From Deltaproteobacteria bacterium (lineage in GTDB: Bacteria > Desulfobacterota > Desulfobacteria > Desulfobacterales > JAUVKB01): a stretch of 8,724 bases of DNA. Under the pieces are notes generated by a model that saw only the letters and a program-made list of their open reading frames with translations, was not told where the DNA came from and searched no databases. The stretch spans positions 1-8,724 of the forward strand of contig JAUVKB010000090.1 of NCBI GenBank assembly GCA_030596405.1, in the 5' to 3' direction. Below, piece after piece: positions 1-5,688 of this stretch. Position numbers and translations under genes: made by a program. The stretch's first letter is position 1. Each line of letters begins with the position of its first letter.

Positions 1-79
1 AAAAAGCTGTCCTGGAAAGGCGAAAGCCCAGGAAGTTGCTGCGGCCGCCCGGCGAATTGCTGCCACGACCCGCTGAACG
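1..79 (-). pseudogene. In-frame continuation of the FGE-sulfatase domain beyond a TGA codon (partial, runs off the window)
   Basis: Reading on past the TGA at 80-82 in the same frame gives 26 codons with no stop up to the window edge, starting RSAGRG and containing NFLGFRLSRT. Domain-family knowledge: FGE-sulfatase (SUMF1-like) domains normally end with a block of the form RSA-x-R-(x)n-P-x-(N/S)-LGFRL, which is what is seen here. The stretch is therefore the natural C-terminus of the upstream frame, separated from it by one nonsense codon. Whether it is translated (readthrough or recoding) or is a relic of a point mutation cannot be decided from the window. Confidence 0.75.
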
Positions 80-1243
80 TCAGCCGCGGGCGTTGTTGAA
101 CCAGCTGCCTCCGCGGCACACCCGGCTGGAGCCTTTAGTACAAAGAGGATCAACAATACCATCACGATATGTATCGGTAACTACACCGGATTTATAATTA
201 CAACTGTCCCAGCACCACTCCCAGACATTGCCGTGCATATCATAAAGTCCCCAAGCATTAGGCTTTTTTGCGCCGACTCTGTGGGCATAGTCCTCTCCGA
301 TATTGTCGGCATTACCATCCCACCACGCGTAATCCCCCAATTGACTGTCACTGTCTCCAAAACAAAACCTGGCCGTACTCCCCGCCCGGCACGTATACTC
401 CCACTCCGCCTCCGTGGGCAGATGGTATTTATTTACACCTTCTCTGCGATTGAGCTTTTTGATAAACTTCTGTGCATCGTTCCAGGATACATAAACAGCC
501 GGACTATTATTCGCATCACGAACATAATCTTCACCAGACCATGGCCTGGCCCCCATAACCGCCTTCCACTGCCCCTGGGTCACCTCGGTGGTCTGCATAT
601 AAAATCCCTTTGTAAGTGTTACTCTATGCTGGTTTTCATCATCATCCCTGCCCGATTCCCCAGAGAATAAACCTGACGGACTTCCCATCATAAACGCGCC
701 GGGCCTGATATGCACAAACTCCATCCCGAGGCTTTCGACAAAACTTTTCCCCCCTGAATTAACCATGATCAGCAAATGGCCGCAATCCCCCTCTTCCACT
801 CCATCGGCCCATCCAGCCGGGCATTTGGCTATCAGGTTCTTCCAGGCCGCCGATTTCATGCTTTTTCCGTATTCCGAAGCGGCTATTTGCCTGTATTTTT
901 CTATCTCCGGTTTCAAAGCGGCAATGATCTCTTTTTCTCTTTGTATGCGCAGCTCTTGCAGTTTTTTGTGCCTGGTTTCTTTTTGTTCTACCATGGCAAG
1001 CATGTTGTCGAGGCTGTCATCGGATCGCGCGGAGCCGGTTTCAGCGTCTTTGATCCGGGCATCGAGCTCGGACAGCTCCTTTTTCTTTTCCGCAATCAGG
1101 AGCGCGTTTTTTTGCCTTGTTTTTCTATCAACAGCTTTTATCCGCCTGAGACGCTCAAGTTCATCCTGCCGCGTCTTTACTTCAGCCGACAGGTTTTCAA
1201 GCTCTGCCGTCTGTCTTTTCGTCTGCGCGCTGTTTTCGCCTCC
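80..1243 (-). CDS. Coiled coil plus FGE-sulfatase (SUMF1-like) domain protein, frame-broken at both ends
   Basis: The frame is open from the G7 tract near 1243 to a TGA at 80-82. The first in-frame ATG is at 1003, but no Shine-Dalgarno sequence precedes it, so it is probably internal. The part upstream of that ATG, and about 90 residues after it, are rich in E, K, R, L and Q in a coiled-coil-like pattern. Counting from the ATG, the FGE-sulfatase fold starts near residue 92 (GMEFVHIRPGAFMMGS). It continues through TTEVTQGQW (138-146), the LPTEAEWEYTCRAG hallmark (195-208), WGLYDMHGNVWEWCWD (251-266) and CRGGSWFNNARG (296-307). Relatives are formylglycine-generating enzymes and the larger group of SUMF1-like domains of unknown ligand; catalytic activity is not implied. 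It probably forms one polypeptide with the caspase-like frame upstream. The end is about 27 residues short of a complete domain because of the TGA. Confidence 0.85.
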   Translation of the reverse strand, partial: GGENSAQTKRQTAELENLSAEVKTRQDELERLRRIKAVDRKTRQKNALLIAEKKKELSELDARIKDAETGSARSDDSLDNMLAMVEQKETRHKKLQELRIQREKEIIAALKPEIEKYRQIAASEYGKSMKSAAWKNLIAKCPAGWADGVEEGDCGHLLIMVNSGGKSFVESLGMEFVHIRPGAFMMGSPSGLFSGESGRDDDENQHRVTLTKGFYMQTTEVTQGQWKAVMGARPWSGEDYVRDANNSPAVYVSWNDAQKFIKKLNRREGVNKYHLPTEAEWEYTCRAGSTARFCFGDSDSQLGDYAWWDGNADNIGEDYAHRVGAKKPNAWGLYDMHGNVWEWCWDSCNYKSGVVTDTYRDGIVDPLCTKGSSRVCRGGSWFNNARG

Positions 1244-1998
1244 CCCCCGCTTCCACCGGCAAGGTAAAACTCGGCCACCGGCGTTGAGGACATCCAGGGA
1301 ACCTGTTTGTCGCCGGTATCCGCCATAACACCCCTGCCGGTTTCATTAAAGACCTGCTGCACGGTGAGATCGCTTCTTTCGATATTTTCAAGCAGATTCC
1401 TGGTGTATGTTCCATTCCTGCCTTTGCCGTCTTCCGCCAGAGAGCCTGGAGAGGTCGCGTAGATCAGGATAGAGCCTTTGGGCGCGTTCATCCGGGCCAG
1501 CCCCTTTGATTCAGTACGAAAACTCCGCTTAAAGGGGTTGTCGCGGCAGGCATCGAGGATTACGATATTCAGCCGGTTGCCTACGTCGCGCATCTTGCCC
1601 AGCACACGGCCCGCGTGGACGGATTCAAATTTCACGTCTGATTCTGATTTGATGTTTGCCCTGACGGGTATAAGATAATTGGCATTATCGATCTGCATGC
1701 CGTGGCCCGCGTAATAAAACAGACCGATTTCAGACTTGCGAAGACAGTTGTAAAACTTGTCAATTGCGTCTTCCATCTGCCTTTGGTCGGCGTTTACCTC
1801 TTTTATTACATCAAATCCGAGACGTTTCAGGGCCGCGGTCATATCTTCCGCGTCATTGGCGGGGTTGGCAAGGGGCGAGCTTTTGTAGGCGCTGTTCCCT
1901 ATAATCAGAGCAACCCTGTTTGATGAAGCAAACGCTGAAAAAGAGACTGCCGAAATGCAGAAAAAAGTTAGAATGAATATGGATATTTTTTGTTTCAT
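1177..1998 (-). CDS. Exported caspase-like (peptidase C14) protein, C-terminus probably altered by a frameshift
   Basis: The 273-residue frame starts at an ATG with a good ribosome site (AAAGGA, 8 to 9 nt upstream). Residues 1-25 form a signal peptide ending in SAFA, so the protein should act outside the cytoplasm. The p20-like caspase fold begins at NRVALIIGNSAY (27-38). The catalytic His is H99 in FYYAGHGMQ and the catalytic Cys is C151 in VILDACRDNPF. The family cleaves after basic residues in known bacterial members (orthocaspases); the substrate here is unknown. The last ~20 residues (from about 253) are basic and low in complexity. They begin exactly at a G7 run (1242-1248), after which another frame gives a coherent coiled coil and an FGE-sulfatase domain. 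I infer that the intact gene is a caspase / coiled-coil / FGE-sulfatase fusion and that this stop is an artefact or a product of slippage. Confidence 0.88.
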   Translation of the reverse strand: MKQKISIFILTFFCISAVSFSAFASSNRVALIIGNSAYKSSPLANPANDAEDMTAALKRLGFDVIKEVNADQRQMEDAIDKFYNCLRKSEIGLFYYAGHGMQIDNANYLIPVRANIKSESDVKFESVHAGRVLGKMRDVGNRLNIVILDACRDNPFKRSFRTESKGLARMNAPKGSILIYATSPGSLAEDGKGRNGTYTRNLLENIERSDLTVQQVFNETGRGVMADTGDKQVPWMSSTPVAEFYLAGGSGGEAKTARRRKDRRQSLKTCRLK

Positions 1999-2050
1999 GA
2001 TGTTTTTCCTTTGTTTCTGTGCCGGGGTTTTTTTCCTCGTTCCGTATGCA

Positions 2051-2072
2051 TTCCCACGCTGGAGCGTGGGAA
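2051..2072. repeat. Perfect palindrome TTCCCACGCT-GG-AGCGTGGGAA
   Basis: Ten-base arms are separated by GG. The right half, AGCGTGGGAACGAG, recurs at 2089-2102 (GAGCGTGGGAACGAG) and in degenerate form up to about 2181. The same motif forms a palindrome at 4313-4337. It is a dispersed hairpin-type repeat, and no protein-coding signal is supported here. Confidence 0.85.
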
Positions 2073-2106
2073 CGAGAGGGGGCGCAGGAGCGTGGGAACG
2101 AGGGGT

Positions 2107-2152
2107 GGCTGGAACGAGGGACGAGGGATGGCTGGAACGAGGGACGAGGGAT
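2107..2152 (+). repeat. Two tandem copies of a 23-bp GC-rich unit
   Basis: The 23-base unit beginning GGCTGGAACGAGGGACGAGG occurs at 2107-2129 and again at 2130-2152 with no mismatch. It shares the GGAACGAGGG core with the adjacent palindrome family, so it probably grew by duplication of that repeat. Two copies without spacers do not make a CRISPR array. Confidence 0.9.
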
Positions 2153-2222
2153 GGCGGCGCTCCCGCGTTGGGAATGAGGGGAAAGCTTGCAGACCTGACG
2201 TTGCTGTTGCAGACGCATCTAT

Positions 2223-2370
2223 GACTCTGTTGATTTACTGTGCTTGAAAAAAAATACTAAAAAATTGGCTTTCTCAGAGGCTCAAATTTCGACGATCTCC
2301 GGCAAACGAATGGCAAATGATACCTGTTTTTTTGCCATTTTTTGAAATATTGGACTAAATCAACAGAGTC
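2223..2370. mobile_element. MITE-like element 1 (148 bp) with 15-bp inverted ends and ATCTAT target duplication
   Basis: The left end GACTCTGTTGATTTA (2223-2237) and the right end TAAATCAACAGAGTC (2356-2370) are perfect inverted repeats. The element is flanked on both sides by ATCTAT (2217-2222 and 2371-2376), a 6-bp direct repeat expected from transposition. The interior is AT-rich with no coding potential. It includes a 9-bp hairpin (AATGGCAAA 2309-2317, TTTGCCATT 2331-2339). A related element with the same ends lies at 4504-4620. The element is non-autonomous: no transposase is present in the window. It sits 4 bases beyond the extended stop codon (2380-2382) of the exported-protein gene. 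Confidence 0.88.
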
Positions 2371-2419
2371 ATCTATAGTCTAAAACTCTCCACTGATCCT
2401 GTCAAGAAGCGCTCCTCCT

Positions 2420-2830
2420 TCATGGGGGGGGGCCTCCTATGAGCACACTGCCTTTATTTACCAGCAGGACTACTGTATAGAAAATCTCCTTGCCGTTTTC
2501 CACAATTTTTATCATGAGCCTGGCCTTGTTTTCCGAAAACTCTTTAAGCTGGAGTTCCAGGATGCGGCCGGTCGATAATATTAATTTGCTTTTATCCTTT
2601 ATATCAAGATATGACTCGCTTGTTTTGATAAGGGAAAATCCCTTAAAATTAAGCACCGGCGAAAGTTCTTTGACGAGATATTCAAGCTGCGGATCAACTT
2701 TGGTTGAATCGCGCGAGGCCTTGATCACTTCAATCCTGACTTTCATGCCGGAAGACGCCTGGGCAGGCGGCGCGTTCCAGCAGACAAGTCCCAGACCGAA
2801 AATAATAAATGCTGAAAAAAGGCGATTCAT
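2420..2830 (-). CDS. Small exported protein, third gene of the ECF sigma operon
   Basis: The 136-residue frame starts at an ATG with a strong ribosome site (AAGGAG, 5 nt spacer), 40 bp after the anti-sigma stop. Residues 1-26 form a signal peptide ending in AQA. The mature part is a beta-rich domain with no motif I can name (KVRIEVIKASRD, LELQLKEF, FYTVVLLVNKGSVLIGGPP). Its position suggests a periplasmic partner or output of the sigma/anti-sigma pair; this is inference. The stop follows a C9 run (plus strand G9, 2424-2432). Removing one base of that run gives GGPPHEGGALLDRISGEF and a stop at 2380-2382. That tail ends in the GGP-x(n)-L-x-x-IS pattern I associate with this kind of small exported protein. 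The true gene may therefore be 2380-2830 (about 149 residues). Confidence 0.75.
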   Translation of the reverse strand: MNRLFSAFIIFGLGLVCWNAPPAQASSGMKVRIEVIKASRDSTKVDPQLEYLVKELSPVLNFKGFSLIKTSESYLDIKDKSKLILSTGRILELQLKEFSENKARLMIKIVENGKEIFYTVVLLVNKGSVLIGGPPP

Positions 2831-2870
2831 TTTTTCTCCTTTTTTGCGGCATAGCCGCGAGAAATGTTAT

Positions 2871-3341
2871 TCACCCTGAAATGTCCGGCATAATCCAGAT
2901 AACGGGATTTTCGCTTTGAGATGTCTTGATTATCATTACCCGGCCGGTTTCACTGTAAACCGATTCCACCCTGCTGATCTCCGGAAGGCTGTTTATTTCT
3001 CTGCCCGGCATAACAAAAAGCAACAGAGCTACGGCAACCGCTGCGGCAGGCAGCCAGACCATAGGCCTGAAAATAATGCTGATTATTTTCGCCGGCAGAT
3101 TTGTTTGAGGTTTGAATGCGGCTTCTATATTTTCCCATACACCGCTTAAATCAATTCCGGGGGCATGGGAACAGGATTCGGCTATCAGATCGGATGTTTT
3201 TATAAGTTCTTCACAAAGACGTTTGCATTCAGGGCAGGTTTTTAAATGCTGTTCAAGTTCAAGCGCCTTTTTTTCCGGCAGCTCTCCGTCTATCATGGCG
3301 CTTATTTCCGGGGCCCGGTCTTTACATCTTTTGTTTTTCAC
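2871..3341 (-). CDS. Zinc-finger anti-sigma factor (membrane anchored)
   Basis: I place the start at the GTG at 3339-3341 (156 residues). It is preceded by TAAGGA with 8 nt spacing, and that site overlaps the sigma stop codon. The N-terminal cytoplasmic part contains the zinc-binding H32-x3-C36-x2-C39 motif (HLKTCPEC) of the zf-HC2/ZAS type, in the usual ISAMIDGELP...ALELEQHL context. One membrane span follows at about 93-111 (MVWLPAAAVAVALLLFVM). The exterior tail of ~45 residues ends in VIWIMPDISG. Family role: binds and holds the cognate ECF sigma factor at the membrane until a signal releases it. The gene directly follows the sigma gene, so the pair is clear. An upstream ATG in the same frame (3593) is rejected because it would make the protein overlap the sigma coding region. 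Confidence 0.9.
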   Translation of the reverse strand: MKNKRCKDRAPEISAMIDGELPEKKALELEQHLKTCPECKRLCEELIKTSDLIAESCSHAPGIDLSGVWENIEAAFKPQTNLPAKIISIIFRPMVWLPAAAVAVALLLFVMPGREINSLPEISRVESVYSETGRVMIIKTSQSENPVIWIMPDISG

Positions 3342-3349
3342 AGGCTGAT

Positions 3350-3355
3350 TCCTTA
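3350..3355 (-). promoter_or_regulatory. Ribosome binding site TAAGGA of the anti-sigma gene
   Basis: TAAGGA lies 8 nt before the GTG at 3341, and its TAA is the stop of the sigma gene. The arrangement suggests translational coupling. It supports both the GTG start and the view that the sigma gene really ends here, in its original frame. Confidence 0.7.
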
Positions 3356-3919
3356 CATATAGGGGGCAAGCAGTTTTCTGAGTCTGTTTTTTGCGTAAAA
3401 GATACGGGTACCCCAACCATTTCCGAGGCTTCGGTAATTTCAGCGATTTCAGCATAAGAAAAACCTTCATACCTGAGCAGGATAGCTGTTTTGTGTTTTT
3501 CACCCAGTTTTTCAATTGCAGCCATAACGATTTCTTTGAGTTCATCCTGTAACAGTCTTGTTTCAGGATTGGATACCGGTTTTTTTTTCGCAAATATCCT
3601 GCGTATTGAACATATCCGGGTCATCGAGAGAATCTTCTTTGGCCATTTCACTCTGTTTTTTTACATAATCCAGGCAATGATTAACGGCTATTTTTGCAAG
3701 CCAGGTTTTGAAAAGTGAATTTCCCTTGAATTTTTCCAGGTTTTTAAACACTTTCAGAAATGCCTCCTGGGTTATGTCTCTGGCGGTTTCATCATTTTTA
3801 ACATATTTCCAGGCTATCGACGTTACAAGTCTCTTGTAACGTTCATAAATTTGCCGGCAGTACCGCTGCCTTCCTTTAAGGCAAAAAGATATTAAACTGC
3901 TGTCTGATAAAAGAGACAA
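3353..3919 (-). CDS. ECF-type RNA polymerase sigma factor with two compensating frame breaks
   Basis: The gene starts at a TTG (3917-3919) preceded by AAGAG, 7 nt upstream. Region 2 is clear in the first frame (IYERYKRLVTSIAWKYV, DITQEAFLKVFKNLEKFKG, SLFKTWLAKIAVNHCLDYVKK). At an A9 run (plus T9, 3580-3588) the frame meets a stop at 3563. Skipping one A continues as VSNPETRLLQDELKEIV and region 4 (LGEKHKTAILLRYEGFSYAEIAEIT). At a G4 run (plus C4, 3411-3414) the original frame is needed again and gives RIFYAKNRLRKLLAPYM and a TAA at 3353-3355. Adding one G restores the usual spacing of the region 4 helix-turn-helix. The repaired product is about 189 residues, normal for ECF factors. Role: directs RNA polymerase to a small regulon, controlled by the downstream anti-sigma factor. 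As written, the sequence would not make a complete protein. Confidence 0.85.
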
Positions 3920-4306
3920 TATATTACTCTTAATATATTAGACGAAAAAGTGAGAGGATTATTCAAAAAAAATCGGCATTGGGCAGGCTCTATCTTTTAT
4001 TCTTTATTTTTATCGTGTTTTCAAACCGTTTTAACGGGCCTCCGGTCATCTCTGCTCTGCTGTTAAGTGTCCGGCAAAAAATAACCCGGCATTTTCTCAT
4101 CCCATTTTCAGGCCGTCTTCATCCTCTCCTCAATCCTGAACTCCTCGAAATAGTTCACTATTCCTGTGGCTTCGCGCTTTCGAATCAAACGAATCCGGCC
4201 TAAGGGACTCGCGCAAAATAACTTTACATTTTTGCATTTTATCTTCAAGTCATTTTTGGCATATTTTAAAAATCAAAAACCTTGAACAGCCCACTGTTCC
4301 CTCGCC
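3920..4306. other. Intergenic region without a recognisable gene
   Basis: No gene is supported on either strand. A plus-strand frame at 3979-4203 has no ribosome site and no recognisable motif. On the minus strand there is a short open stretch ending at a TGA at 4108-4110 (ends GIVNYFEEFRIEERMKTA). It looks protein-like but has no start, no ribosome site and no partner; it may be a relic. The half next to the sigma gene is AT-rich and should contain its promoter. Confidence 0.5.
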
Positions 4307-4401
4307 TTCTTTCGTTCCCACGCAGAGCGTGGGAACGAGAGGGCAGGGGGCCGAATGTAGGAACGAGAGGCGAGGGGGCAGAGTGTGGGAACGAGAGGGA
4401 A
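4307..4401. repeat. Palindrome and decayed tandem array of the GTGGGAACGAG repeat
   Basis: The arms CGTTCCCACGC (4313-4323) and GCGTGGGAACG (4327-4337) pair perfectly around AGA, and pairing with wobbles extends to 4307-4343. Two further degenerate copies of the right half follow, GTAGGAACGAGAGG and GTGTGGGAACGAGAGG, at intervals of roughly 28-30 bases. The same family occurs at 2051-2181. Short frames across it (on minus, reading as LVPTLCVGT) are repeat artefacts. Confidence 0.85.
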
Positions 4402-4474
4402 AATTTGAGACTACGTAATATGGAGTGAAGAGAATTCGTTCTTTCACTTTTTACAATCAATATTTTTGTGTATG

Positions 4475-4492
4475 TTCACGTTCACGTTTACG
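4475..4492 (+). repeat. Three hexamers TTCACG-TTCACG-TTTACG
   Basis: Three consecutive 6-bp units lie 6 bp before the target duplication of the second MITE-like element. It is a short simple repeat with no assigned role. Confidence 0.7.
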
Positions 4493-4503
4493 AGTACATT
4501 CAT

Positions 4504-4620
4504 AACTCTGTTGATTTACTCCGATTTTAAAAATTAAGACACAAGATATTGTGGCTAATCCGCCTTGCATACACTGCATATTGGCCAATTTTTTTGAGAA
4601 GATAGTAAATCAACAGACTC
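4504..4620. mobile_element. MITE-like element 2 (117 bp) with inverted ends and ATTCAT target duplication
   Basis: The left end AACTCTGTTGATTTACT (4504-4520) and the right end AGTAAATCAACAGACTC (4604-4620) are inverted repeats with two mismatches. The element is flanked by ATTCAT on both sides (4498-4503 and 4621-4626). The ends match those of element 1, and the right interior is similar too (minus strand CTCAAAAAAATTGGC here, TTTCAAAAAATGGC there). There is no coding capacity. The shorter length and decayed ends suggest an older insertion or a different deletion derivative. Confidence 0.88.
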
Positions 4621-4703
4621 ATTCATGAACAGGGAAAAAAAGAAAAAGGTGGGTCAACTCTTCATTCTTGACAAAGATTTTTAGGAACTGATTCCTATAT
4701 TTT

Positions 4704-5240
4704 CTATTTTGGAAAAACAAAAGGGGAAACCGATAGGAAAAACAGCGCAATAACAGCGAAAGAAACAACAAGGATAAGGACAGCCTGTGTCCATCTGAAT
4801 CCAAAGGCTTTTATCATGCCTGTTCCGATAAGCCACCATTTCCATGGCTCGGTTAACCATATAAAAAACGGAAGCCAGGAAGCGAGGAGTGTCACGCCTG
4901 AAGAAAACGCGTATATACTGAAAAAAAAGGCAAAGGGCACTCGTTTTTTCATGAACATCACCATCAGCATATAACCAAACGCTGCCGCGATAAAGACCAT
5001 GCCCACGGCGTTTATAAAAAAAATACCCCCAAGCAAAATCGGACGGGGAGGCATGTTGATTGCCAGGCCGAAGGCTACATGAATAAGGCTGGAGACACAT
5101 AAAAACCCTGCGGGCAGTTTCAGCCCAATGTCCGGGGGGAGGTCCCTGAAAAAATCTCCAGGCCCTCGTATAATATTTGTAAGGGCCCGAAAATAGAATC
5201 TGAAGCCAAGTTTTTCAGTTTTTTCCATTTTGCCAATCAA
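4704..5240 (-). CDS. Yip1-like multi-span membrane protein
   Basis: This is a 178-residue hydrophobic protein if read from the TTG at 5238-5240, or 174 residues from the ATG at 5226-5228. Neither has a strong ribosome site. The TTG overlaps the stop of the upstream small gene (TTGA), which favours coupling. The N-terminal segment RALTNIIRGPGDFFRDLP is the amphipathic lead-in typical of Yip1-domain proteins. About five membrane spans follow (roughly 43-62, 71-97, 103-128, 132-147 and 153-176). Family knowledge: Yip1-domain proteins are inner-membrane proteins of unclear role in bacteria, so no specific function is offered. The gene ends in an AT-rich region near MITE-like element 2. Confidence 0.72.
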   Translation of the reverse strand: MIGKMEKTEKLGFRFYFRALTNIIRGPGDFFRDLPPDIGLKLPAGFLCVSSLIHVAFGLAINMPPRPILLGGIFFINAVGMVFIAAAFGYMLMVMFMKKRVPFAFFFSIYAFSSGVTLLASWLPFFIWLTEPWKWWLIGTGMIKAFGFRWTQAVLILVVSFAVIALFFLSVSPFVFPK

Positions 5241-5374
5241 AATAAACCGGCTTTCGCGAGAATACCAAGCGACAGCATGATAATCGTCAGGCCAAAGTAA
5301 AATTTTCGTTCCAGTTGACTGGTGAAATAGAACTTCCCCTTTTCATAGAACAGCGGTTTTTTCTGTTTATCCAT
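5237..5374 (-). CDS. 45-residue single-span membrane peptide, coupled to the Yip1-like gene
   Basis: This gene is too short for usual cut-offs but is well supported. The ATG at 5372-5374 follows a strong GAGGAG site with about 10 nt spacing. The product begins MDKQKKPLFYEKGKFYF, a basic and aromatic cytoplasmic-type segment. It ends in one predicted membrane span of about 19 residues (FGLTIIMLSLGILAKAGLF). Its TGA stop (5237-5239) overlaps the TTG start option of the next gene, so the two are probably translated together and may form a complex. I do not recognise a family. A longer frame over the same DNA (5287-5529) is rejected because it reads into the upstream repeat and has no ribosome site. 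Confidence 0.65.
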   Translation of the reverse strand: MDKQKKPLFYEKGKFYFTSQLERKFYFGLTIIMLSLGILAKAGLF

Positions 5375-5431
5375 ATTGTTGTAACTCCTCTTTTCCATGC
5401 TTCGCCCCTTTGGTTTGGCGGTTGAAGATCA

Positions 5432-5577
5432 GTGAGACCTTTGCAAAACGCCCCTTTTAGCCCAATTTCGTTGTCAGACTCAAATTTTAATCCTCGGAGG
5501 CAAGCGAGCTTGCGAGACTCCGATATCAAACATATGCCTGTGGTTATTTTTTTCGCATGCCTTGATCTTGAACAAAA
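5432..5577. repeat. Dispersed repeat, copy A, with a central hairpin
   Basis: The core 5491-5577 matches 8625-8711 at roughly 84 % by eye, in the same orientation. The outer part, from GTGAGACCTTTGCAAAACG (5432), is only loosely similar. The core holds a long imperfect hairpin: TCGGAG (5494-5499), GCAAGC (5500-5505), GA, GCTTGC (5508-5513), GAGA, CTCCGA (5518-5523). It is followed by GATATCAA and a T7 run (5546-5552). It lies 57 bp upstream of the small membrane-peptide gene. Confidence 0.75.
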
Positions 5578-5590
5578 CTCCTCATTTATG

Positions 5591-5688
5591 GATGGACACT
5601 AACTCATGTGTCAACCCTCAATGCCATTAACTCAGGGCCGTGGAAAAAAGTCCACAAGTTAATGACACCGGAGTCAACCCTTAATCCA
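5591..5688. repeat. Cluster of short direct and inverted repeats after the transporter stop
   Basis: Direct repeats: CACTAACTCA (5597-5606) with CATTAACTCA (5625-5634), and GTCAACCCTCAAT (5610-5622) with GTCAACCCTTAAT (5673-5685). Inverted repeats: CATTAACT (5625-5632) with AGTTAATG (5657-5664), and inside it GTGGA (5640-5644) with TCCAC (5651-5655). The nested stem lies just downstream of the transporter gene. It could protect or end the transcript, but no U-run follows on the minus strand, so it is not called a terminator. Confidence 0.6.

Noticed and set aside
765..1328. Long plus-strand open frames opposite the FGE-sulfatase and caspase-like genes
   Set aside because: They are antisense to frames with clear domain motifs, show Ser/Phe-rich shadow composition and have no ribosome site.
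2107..2152. CRISPR-like array
   Set aside because: Two abutting copies with no spacers, and no cas genes nearby.
1853..2247. Frames of 85-121 codons on both strands across the GC-rich repeats
   Set aside because: Composition follows the repeats (GNERG, SHPSFPR), with no ribosome site or domain.
2309..2343. Hairpin followed by T6 on the plus strand, resembling a terminator
   Set aside because: The stem is AT-rich with a 13-base loop, no plus-strand gene precedes it, and it lies inside the MITE-like element.
3938..3964. Possible ECF promoter (GAATAA, 16 bp, TCTAA) before the sigma gene
   Set aside because: The -35 is weak, and the implied transcript start would leave almost no room for the ribosome site.
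3979..4203. 74-codon plus-strand frame
   Set aside because: No ribosome site, no motif, and opposite to all other genes.
5287..5529. 80-codon minus-strand frame
   Set aside because: It begins inside the dispersed repeat and overlaps, in another frame, the better supported 45-codon gene.
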